Shown here: positions 1 through 4,583 of the stretch, piece after piece
How the letters are laid out: every line of letters begins with the position of its first letter
Numbering within the stretch: position 1 is the stretch's first letter
Assembly (NCBI GenBank): GCA_947177675.1
Contig: CAMWVK010000073.1
Span: 1-7,199, forward strand
Origin: an uncultured Mucispirillum sp.
GTDB lineage: Bacteria; Chrysiogenota; Deferribacteres; Deferribacterales; Mucispirillaceae
Length of the DNA stretch: 7,199 nucleotides
Direction of reading: 5' to 3'
Notes under the pieces: generated by a model
Told to the model about the DNA's origin: nothing
What the model saw: the letters and a program-made list of their open reading frames with translations, nothing else
Database searches by the model: none
Translations under genes and position numbers: made by a program

Positions 1-75
1 CTAATGATATCTTTTATGATAACTTTAATGACTGTTTCATCAGCTGCAATCATTTTTAGATTTTATAAGATATGA
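1..75. other. Edge of an unresolved gene (two competing readings)
   Basis: Two open readings overlap here and cannot both be real. On the plus strand, frame 1 is open from the edge to a TGA at 73-75. It encodes a hydrophobic tail rich in Met, Ile and Phe that ends in a basic stretch (FRFYKI), which looks like the last membrane helix of a protein entering from the left. On the minus strand, an ATG at 53-51 starts a frame open to the edge, beginning MIAADETVIKVIIKDII, with no Shine-Dalgarno upstream. The plus reading would make this gene convergent with tadA. The minus reading would put it 155 bp downstream of tadA, needing its own promoter or read-through. I recognise neither peptide; sequence left of the window would settle it. 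Confidence 0.35.
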
Positions 76-142
76 AAAAATAAAGTCTTGCTCTTAATAT
101 ACTTGCTGTTACTCTTTAATCATATATCAGGATATATAAAAA

Positions 143-208
143 GATAATCATAGAAAATAAATTTTACAGACTTTTTTTCACAGGCTCCATAAATATACTA
201 TGATAATC
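143..208. repeat. Spaced imperfect inverted repeat after tadA
   Basis: The arms GATAATCATAG (143-153) and CTATGATAATC (198-208) are complementary at 10 of 11 positions, separated by 44 bases. The right arm directly abuts the tadA stop codon at 209-211. The rest of the 1-208 spacer is AT-rich and shows no GC-rich hairpin with a T run. The repeat could form a long-loop stem at the 3' end of the operon transcript, but the arms are A/T-dominated and the loop is long, so a terminator role is only a guess. Confidence 0.25.
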
Positions 209-670
209 CTAACATTTAGTATTTCGTAGTTTTACAAAAAAATCTTTCATCATTTGGCTTATTTCTTCGCTCATTATACCAGAAAAGTATTCTACTTTAT
301 GGTTTAATTTATTCATATCAAAAATATTTGCAACTGATAAAACACCGCCAAATTTTGGCTCATTTACTCCAAAATATACTTTATCTATTCTAGCATGTAA
401 AATTGCACCAGCACACATTATACATGGCTCTGCAGTAACATACATAAAAGCACCGTTTAAACGCCAGTCACCTGTATTTCTGCATGCTTCATATATTGCT
501 TCCATTTCTGCATGGCGTAAAGGGTTTTTATTAGTTTCTTTTTTATTATACCCTGCACCTATTACTTTATCTTCTTTAACAATAACTGCTCCAACAGGAA
601 CTTCCATAATATTTGATGCTTTTTGTGCTTCAAAATATGCAAGCTGCATATATTTTAAATGATTATCCAT
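209..670 (-). CDS. tadA: tRNA-specific adenosine deaminase TadA
   Basis: Predicted to deaminate adenosine 34 to inosine in the anticodon of tRNA-Arg(ACG), a cytoplasmic zinc enzyme that lets one tRNA read the CGU, CGC and CGA codons. The 153-residue product has the full cytidine/deoxycytidylate deaminase fold signature. HAEME at 53-57 supplies the zinc ligand H53 and proton shuttle E55, and PCIMC at 82-86 supplies ligands C83 and C86. The nearby TAEPC context and the FGV.EPKFGG segment (100-109) are typical of TadA rather than cytidine or guanine deaminases. The length matches the family (about 150-170). It is the last gene of the operon; its ATG overlaps the rsmE stop as TAATG, so translational coupling is likely, and no strong Shine-Dalgarno is visible. 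The stop is TAG. Confidence 0.95.
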   Translation of the reverse strand: MDNHLKYMQLAYFEAQKASNIMEVPVGAVIVKEDKVIGAGYNKKETNKNPLRHAEMEAIYEACRNTGDWRLNGAFMYVTAEPCIMCAGAILHARIDKVYFGVNEPKFGGVLSVANIFDMNKLNHKVEYFSGIMSEEISQMMKDFFVKLRNTKC

Positions 671-1359
671 TATATAGAAAGCCTAATCATTCCGGCAAAA
701 AGCACTGCAGCAGTTTCTGCCTTTAATATTGTATTAATTGGTGTATATGCTTTAAACCCTGCATTTATCAGATAATTATATTCTTTGTCAGTAAAACCAC
801 CTTCTGGTCCAATTATCATAGATACATTTTTAGAAGTTATTTCAGGCATAAATTTTTCACCAAACCTTTCATGAAATAATATATTTTCATCTGCTGCTGG
901 TTTAATTTTTTCTAATTTTTGAACAGGGAATATTTCAGCTGCAATCTCTCTTTCGCACTGCATTGCGGCTTCTTTTGCTATCTGCACATATCTTTCATAA
1001 GCTGATGATTTCAAAGAACCTAAACTTCTGTTTGAAATTACAGGAATAATATCTGTTACTCCAAGTTCTGAATATTTTTCTATAATAAAGTCCATATATT
1101 CTCGTTTAGCTATACACTGATATACCGTAAACTTATAATCAGGCTTTATAACTGGCCGGCTGTTGAATATACGAACCTGAACACCTCGTTTGCCTGCAAT
1201 ATATATTTCCCCTTCAGCTAAATATTCCTTTGTTAATACTTCTACAATATCGCCCTGCTCTGCACGCAGAACTGTTTTTAATTTTCTTGACTGGTTTTCA
1301 TCAAGCTCTATAACAGGTGATATTTCACCATCAAAATAAACTCGTCTTAATCGTCGCAT
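670..1359 (-). CDS. rsmE: 16S rRNA (uracil-1498-N3)-methyltransferase RsmE
   Basis: Predicted to methylate N3 of U1498 in 16S rRNA within the assembled small subunit, using S-adenosylmethionine. The 229-residue product has the two-part RsmE layout. Residues 1 to about 70 form a PUA-like RNA-binding domain that starts MRRLRRVYFDG, as usual for the family. Residues from about 75 form a SPOUT (trefoil-knot) methyltransferase domain. Family hallmarks are EAAMQCERE at 130-138, the knot motif IIGPEGGFTDKEY at 182-194, and LKAETA at 212-217. The usual Arg and the Leu-Gly before it are replaced (INTILKAETA), which is mildly atypical. The start codon lies 13 bp inside the preceding phosphatase gene with only a weak GAGC-type ribosome site, so coupled translation is likely. 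The length is normal for the family (about 230-250). Confidence 0.93.
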   Translation of the reverse strand: MRRLRRVYFDGEISPVIELDENQSRKLKTVLRAEQGDIVEVLTKEYLAEGEIYIAGKRGVQVRIFNSRPVIKPDYKFTVYQCIAKREYMDFIIEKYSELGVTDIIPVISNRSLGSLKSSAYERYVQIAKEAAMQCEREIAAEIFPVQKLEKIKPAADENILFHERFGEKFMPEITSKNVSMIIGPEGGFTDKEYNYLINAGFKAYTPINTILKAETAAVLFAGMIRLSI

Positions 1360-2123
1360 TTAATTAGCTCAAAAGTGTAGTTTCCATTTTCATCTATAAT
1401 TAAAGCAGTTAATTTGCCACCATAACAGCAGCCAGTATCTATATTAATACTTATCACTTTCCCTGCACTGTCTTTATGTATTAATGGAGCAGCATTATTT
1501 AGTTCTTCAGCAGTAGAGTTTTTATTAACTATTGCTTCATGACCATTTATAAGAATATAATCAAAATACATTGATTTATAAGTTTTTGTTTTTGTATGCC
1601 ACAGATAAGGATAATGCCTTATTTTTTCTTCTTCACTGCATTTGCTATATTGTTTATTAGGCGGCATATCAAAAAACGCAGGACCTGCATGAGATAATAG
1701 AAATTTATGCTTTTTAGTATGTTCAATGTAATATTCTTGAAATCCGTTAAAAAATTTCATATATGGTAGAAAATGAGGTGTTATTTCCCACTGTGTTTTT
1801 TTTGCAGCTTCTTTCATAGTTATACCCATAAAAGAAGCAACGGTGCTTAATCCTACCCTTTCATGCCAAATAAAATCTGGATATCTTCCTTCATTTGATA
1901 CTGAATTAATAAGCATATCTTCATGGTTTCCACGAAGGTATGTCATTAAGCATTCACCCTGCCTGTCCATTAAAAACTCTACTACTTCTTTAGAATAAAG
2001 CCCTCTATCTACAATATCTCCAAGAAAAACAATGCGGTGAATTAAATATTTATCAAGCAAAGTATAGTATAGTTTCTTTAATGTTTTTATGCAGCCATGA
2101 ACATCACCAATAACAGCTAACAT
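1347..2123 (-). CDS. PPP-family metallophosphatase (Ser/Thr phosphatase-like)
   Basis: A two-metal calcineurin-like phosphoesterase that hydrolyses phosphate esters. The true substrate (phosphoprotein, or a dinucleotide such as Ap4A) cannot be told from sequence. The 258-residue product shows all the metal-site motifs of the PPP group: GDVHG at 6-10 (D7, H9), GDIVDRG at 35-41 (D36, R40) and GNHE at 65-68 (N66, H67). Further metal histidines are SHAG at 144-147 (H145) and NGHE at 193-196 (H195). A late INIDTGCCYGGKLTAL block (227-242) is typical of bacterial and lambda-type PPP phosphatases. It lacks a signal peptide and is probably cytoplasmic. It starts 7 bp inside prmA, with a GAGG ribosome site (2132-2135) eight bases before its ATG. 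It overlaps rsmE by 13 bp, so it is a true operon member although its partners all serve translation. Confidence 0.9.
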   Translation of the reverse strand: MLAVIGDVHGCIKTLKKLYYTLLDKYLIHRIVFLGDIVDRGLYSKEVVEFLMDRQGECLMTYLRGNHEDMLINSVSNEGRYPDFIWHERVGLSTVASFMGITMKEAAKKTQWEITPHFLPYMKFFNGFQEYYIEHTKKHKFLLSHAGPAFFDMPPNKQYSKCSEEEKIRHYPYLWHTKTKTYKSMYFDYILINGHEAIVNKNSTAEELNNAAPLIHKDSAGKVISINIDTGCCYGGKLTALIIDENGNYTFELIKCDD

Positions 2124-2896
2124 TTTTTAAGCCTCACACCAGTCCATTCATTAATAGTCAAACGCTCATCTATTTGATAACCAATACACAATTCATCTTT
2201 AATGCTGTCAAATTCGCTGTCTAATATACCTGAATATATAATATATTCAGAAGCAAGCCTGTTAATATCATCTTTTATTGCAAGTAAAACACTGGAAATA
2301 ATATTAGCACATACTATATGATAAGATTTATCTTTTATATCTGCTATATCTCCAGTCCAAGCATCAATATTTGGGCAGTTATTATATTTAATATTTTCAA
2401 GACAGTTATCAAGAGACATTGGGTCAATATCAAAAGCATCAATATGCAGTGCATTATTCATAGAGGCAGCAATTGCTAATATTCCACTGCCTGTTCCAAC
2501 ATCAAGGATATTTTTATTGCTGCATACTCTACTTAAAAGTCTGGCTGCAATTTTTGTTGTAGGATGAGCCCCTGTTCCAAATGCAAGGGATGGATTAATA
2601 TATAAAGTCCGCCTGTTATCTTCAAACTTTTTACCTTTTTCAAAAATAAAGTAAATATCACTGGTGAGATAATCTTCCTGAATATATTCTTTCCATTTTT
2701 CCTGCCAGCCTGTTTCTTCAGTATCTTTTGACTCAAAAGGAATACCAAGTTCATTTAAAATATCAGAAATATCATCACTTGAGTATATTAAATAAGTTTT
2801 CTTACCTTTAAATTCTTCTTCTCCGATGAAAGCCTCTGCTTCTTCTAATAAAATACGAAGAACATCAGGAAGTGTTTGTAATCTGTATTCTATCAT
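2117..2896 (-). CDS. prmA: Ribosomal protein L11 methyltransferase PrmA
   Basis: Predicted to trimethylate lysines and the N-terminus of ribosomal protein L11 with S-adenosylmethionine. At 259 residues it is shorter than E. coli PrmA (293), mainly because the N-terminal substrate-recognition domain (about 1-75, ending in the conserved WQEKWKEY block at 64-71) is compact. The catalytic domain is typical. It has the PrmA signature NPSLAFGTGAHPTT at 101-114, the SAM-binding loop LDVGTGSG at 131-138, an acidic ribose contact in DAFDIDP (153-159), and CANII at 196-200, matching the family's NANIL-type motif. It is the first gene of the four-gene minus-strand operon. No Shine-Dalgarno precedes the ATG, and the predicted -10 box sits only five bases upstream of it, suggesting a leaderless or nearly leaderless message. 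The stop is TAG inside the next gene. Confidence 0.93.
   Translation of the reverse strand: MIEYRLQTLPDVLRILLEEAEAFIGEEEFKGKKTYLIYSSDDISDILNELGIPFESKDTEETGWQEKWKEYIQEDYLTSDIYFIFEKGKKFEDNRRTLYINPSLAFGTGAHPTTKIAARLLSRVCSNKNILDVGTGSGILAIAASMNNALHIDAFDIDPMSLDNCLENIKYNNCPNIDAWTGDIADIKDKSYHIVCANIISSVLLAIKDDINRLASEYIIYSGILDSEFDSIKDELCIGYQIDERLTINEWTGVRLKKC
2132..2135 (-). promoter_or_regulatory. Ribosome binding site of the phosphatase gene
   Basis: GAGG on the minus strand, eight bases before the ATG at 2123 and inside the last codons of prmA. It fixes the phosphatase start, which would otherwise overlap prmA with no visible signal. Confidence 0.6.
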
Positions 2897-2901
2897 AGTT
2901 A

Positions 2902-2930
2902 ATTATATTGCATATAAAAAAAAGTTGCAA
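2902..2930 (-). promoter_or_regulatory. Sigma-70-type promoter of the prmA operon
   Basis: Read on the minus strand, TTGCAA (2930-2925, 4 of 6 consensus bases) is followed after exactly 17 bases by a perfect TATAAT (2907-2902). Transcription would begin near 2895, essentially at the prmA ATG (2896). The message would then be leaderless, or start a base or two from the codon, which agrees with the missing Shine-Dalgarno. This is a sequence match, not a mapped start. Confidence 0.55.
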
Positions 2931-2934
2931 TATA
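2904..2934. repeat. 9-bp inverted repeat, possible operator
   Basis: TATATTGCA (2904-2912) and TGCAATATA (2926-2934) are perfect inverted repeats separated by 13 bases that include an eight-base A run. The left arm covers most of the predicted -10 box of the prmA promoter and the right arm covers its -35 box. The whole sits between two divergent genes. A dimeric regulator bound here would block prmA transcription and could affect the opposite gene. Such A/T-rich dyads also occur by chance in this genome background. Confidence 0.35.
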
Positions 2935-2943
2935 TTATTGAAA

Positions 2944-2949
2944 TATAAT
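2944..2949 (+). promoter_or_regulatory. Candidate -10 box of the pseudouridine synthase gene
   Basis: A perfect TATAAT lies 23 bases before the ATG at 2973. No good -35 lies at 16-18 bases; the nearest TTG-type hexamer, TTGCAA at 2925-2930, is only 13 bases away. This makes it a weak or activator-dependent promoter candidate in a region where TATAAT-like strings are common. Confidence 0.3.
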
Positions 2950-2972
2950 AGAAATCTTGTTATAGATACATT

Positions 2973-3728
2973 ATGAGATTATCAGTATATTGTGCAGAAA
3001 AGTTTAAAATTTCCAGAAGACAGGCAAAAGAAGCTGTAAAAAACGGCTTAATATCTATTGACAAACGAATTATTAAAAAAGATATAGACATAAACGGCAC
3101 AGAATATATTAGTGCAGATTTTAATATAAAACAGTTAGATTATAACTTATCTGATTATCTGCTCTATCTTGATTATAATTATGTATTTCTATATAAACCC
3201 CCTTTTCTTCATTCTGAAAGACTGCATATTGATGATGATTTAACTGTCAGTGATATTTATAAAAACTTCCCTGAATATAATCCACTTTCAAGGCTTGATT
3301 ATGAAGCTGATGGTATTATAGGTATGATAAATAAAAACATACAGCTTAATAACATTTCTAAGTCATACTATGCCTTTGTAAATGGTGAATTTCCAGAATA
3401 TATTGAAATATCAAAAAAAATAGATGCCGCAGACAAAAAAAAGGTAAAAATATTAGATAATAATGATACAGGTTTTCCAGCAGTTATGAAAAAAATTAAA
3501 TATAACGGAAAAATAAGCCTTATAGAAGTTACTCTTAAAAAAGCTGCACGACATCAGGTGCGAGCATTTTCTGATTATTTAAACCATTCTATAATAGGCG
3601 ATAAGTTATATAACGGGCTGCCTTTTGAAAGACTCTGCCTGCACTGTTTTAAATATACTATAAACGATAAAACTTTTTACTGCCAAAAACAGACGGAACT
3701 TTTTATGCAAATATATAATCAATTTTAA
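2973..3728 (+). CDS. RluA-family pseudouridine synthase, divergent
   Basis: Predicted to convert a uridine in rRNA or tRNA to pseudouridine; the target position cannot be assigned. Residues 1 to about 48 resemble an S4 RNA-binding domain (KISRRQAKEAVKNGLISID at 12-30). The catalytic domain follows, with a KPP..LH segment at 75-80 (motif preceding the active site). The active-site block SRLDYEADGIIGMI (106-119) has D109 as the presumed nucleophile. KSYYAFVNG lies at 130-138, and ARHQVR with GDKLYNG lies at 192-197 and 209-215. The core is recognisable, but the usual HRLD reads SRLD and the following Thr-Ser-Gly is Ala-Asp-Gly. At 251 residues it is also shorter than RluC or RluD (about 320). 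No Shine-Dalgarno is visible. It stands alone, divergent from prmA, and ends tail-to-tail with the HAD gene. Confidence 0.85.
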   Translation: MRLSVYCAEKFKISRRQAKEAVKNGLISIDKRIIKKDIDINGTEYISADFNIKQLDYNLSDYLLYLDYNYVFLYKPPFLHSERLHIDDDLTVSDIYKNFPEYNPLSRLDYEADGIIGMINKNIQLNNISKSYYAFVNGEFPEYIEISKKIDAADKKKVKILDNNDTGFPAVMKKIKYNGKISLIEVTLKKAARHQVRAFSDYLNHSIIGDKLYNGLPFERLCLHCFKYTINDKTFYCQKQTELFMQIYNQF

Positions 3729-4351
3729 TATAGGTATTTTATAATATCTTTATGGTCATTAATAATAGGGGTATTATTTAAATGGTTTTTATATGACAGG
3801 AAAAATGCTCCACTTTGTTTTGCTGCCATATAATCTGTCATAGAATCCCCTAAAAACAGCACTTCTTTAGGCTCTATATTATAATAATCACATATTTTAT
3901 ATACACCTTCAGGGCTTGGTTTAGGGCTCTCCACATCTCTTGATGTAATAAGATATGAAAAATATTCTCTTATATTAAAATAAGTTAATAAATCAGATAA
4001 AGAACGGCCTCTGTTAGTATCAACAGCCATAAATATACCCTTTTCTTTTAATAAATCAAGAGCTGCTGGCAGTGTATCTTCTAATATTATATCTTCAAAA
4101 CCTGATTTATACTGCTCTGTTTTTATAATATTATATATTCTTTCTTTTATTTCCTGATTTCCTTTTGATATAACATCCACTATACCATCTTCAGTATATG
4201 AAAGAACAATTCTTTTAAATTTTTCATCAGACCAGTCAGGTATTTCCACACCGCTTTTTTCTGCAAGCCATGAATAATATGATATTATTGCATTATCACT
4301 GTTTACTATTACGCCATCACAGTCATATATTACTGCTTTTATCTGTCCCAT
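3725..4351 (-). CDS. HAD-superfamily phosphatase, Gph/PGMB-like
   Basis: A soluble haloacid-dehalogenase-type hydrolase, probably a small-molecule phosphatase such as phosphoglycolate phosphatase; substrate unproven. All four HAD motifs are visible in the 208-residue product. Motif I is YDCDGV at 9-14 (nucleophile D10, acid/base D12), and motif II is VDTNRG at 110-115 (T112). Motif III is the lysine in SPKPSPEG (K144), and motif IV is FLGDSMTD at 166-173 (D169, D173). An alpha-helical cap (about 16-95) lies between motifs I and II, giving the subclass I layout; the length is normal. The start is well supported by a GAGGT ribosome site five bases upstream. Its stop overlaps the stop of the convergent pseudouridine synthase gene by 4 bp. 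It is divergent from fliD and shares that intergenic region, but nothing links it to motility. Confidence 0.88.
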   Translation of the reverse strand: MGQIKAVIYDCDGVIVNSDNAIISYYSWLAEKSGVEIPDWSDEKFKRIVLSYTEDGIVDVISKGNQEIKERIYNIIKTEQYKSGFEDIILEDTLPAALDLLKEKGIFMAVDTNRGRSLSDLLTYFNIREYFSYLITSRDVESPKPSPEGVYKICDYYNIEPKEVLFLGDSMTDYMAAKQSGAFFLSYKNHLNNTPIINDHKDIIKYLY

Positions 4352-4356
4352 ACTTT

Positions 4357-4361
4357 ACCTC
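4357..4361 (-). promoter_or_regulatory. Ribosome binding site of the HAD gene
   Basis: GAGGT on the minus strand, five bases before the ATG at 4351. It is a good Shine-Dalgarno and supports the chosen start. Confidence 0.65.
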
Positions 4362-4380
4362 ATACATAAATAGCTTGTTT

Positions 4381-4408
4381 AGTATATATATTTTTATATT
4401 TTTTTCAA
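4381..4408 (-). promoter_or_regulatory. Sigma-70-type promoter of the HAD gene
   Basis: On the minus strand, TTGAAA (4408-4403, 5 of 6) and TATACT (4386-4381, 5 of 6) are separated by 16 bases. Transcription would begin near 4374, giving a leader of about 23 bases that includes the ribosome site. The flanking DNA is nearly pure A/T, so the match is less significant than in balanced DNA. Confidence 0.5.
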
Positions 4409-4430
4409 TATTTTATTGACTTATCATTTT

Positions 4431-4446
4431 CGGCACGGTTTATGCT
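4431..4446 (+). promoter_or_regulatory. Sigma-54 (RpoN) -24/-12 promoter of fliD
   Basis: CGGCACGGTTTATGCT matches the sigma-54 consensus TGGCACGNNNNTTGCW. The -24 core GGCACG is exact, the -12 core TGC is present, and the GG and GC elements have the required spacing. Only the first base and one T of the -12 element differ. GC-containing elements like this stand out in such AT-rich DNA. The start would be near 4457, leaving a leader of about 127 bases before fliD. Sigma-54 control of mid-to-late flagellar genes, driven by an enhancer-binding activator (FlgR or FleQ type), is known in many polarly flagellated bacteria. Confidence 0.75.
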
Positions 4447-4456
4447 AATAAATGAT

Positions 4457-4494
4457 TGGAAAAATGTTTCCACAGCTATGTGGAAAAAATTTCC
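4457..4494 (+). repeat. Three overlapping inverted repeats at the fliD transcript start
   Basis: Four alternating segments can pair with their neighbours. TGGAAA (4457-4462) pairs with TTTCCA (4467-4472) over a 4-base loop. TTTCCACA (4467-4474) pairs perfectly with TGTGGAAA (4479-4486) over a 4-base loop. GGAAA (4482-4486) pairs with TTTCC (4490-4494) over 3 bases. The hairpins share arms, so the middle, strongest stem excludes the other two. They begin exactly at the predicted sigma-54 start. They could be RNA structure at the 5' end, or DNA binding sites for the activator placed downstream of the promoter. Confidence 0.5.
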
Positions 4495-4574
4495 TACTGA
4501 TATACTTATGAAAATGATTAAAGTAATTCATACTTTTGACGAATATAATAACAAAATATGGATTCCTTTTATAT

Positions 4575-4579
4575 GGAGG
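4575..4579 (+). promoter_or_regulatory. Ribosome binding site of fliD
   Basis: GGAGG ends four bases before the ATG at 4584. It is the strongest Shine-Dalgarno in the window, with slightly short spacing, and it decides the fliD start together with the conserved FliD N-terminus. Confidence 0.75.
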
Positions 4580-4583
4580 ATAT

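Noticed and set aside
122..137. ATATATC-AG-GATATAT palindrome as a terminator
   Set aside because: It is almost pure A/T with no usable loop and no T run, and is expected by chance in this composition.
2533..2754. Second minus-strand frame of 73 codons within prmA
   Set aside because: It lies wholly inside prmA in another frame, and its peptide shows no recognisable motif. It is a shadow of the real gene.
3761..3778. AATAATA-GGGG-TATTATT hairpin as a terminator for the pseudouridine synthase gene
   Set aside because: The seven-pair stem is all A/T and would be unstable. It lies inside the HAD coding region and is not followed by a clear T run.
4068..4085. TGGCAG on the minus strand within the HAD gene as a sigma-54 promoter
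   Set aside because: The GC of the -12 element is not at the required distance, and the site is inside a coding region.
4416..4446. TTGACT and TATGCT as a sigma-70 promoter for fliD
   Set aside because: The spacing is 19 bases and the -10 is poor. The same bases give a much better sigma-54 match.
4464..4511. Possible 15-codon leader peptide (MFPQLCGKNFLLIYL) in the fliD leader
   Set aside because: It has no Shine-Dalgarno and no run of regulatory codons. It merely overlies the inverted repeats.
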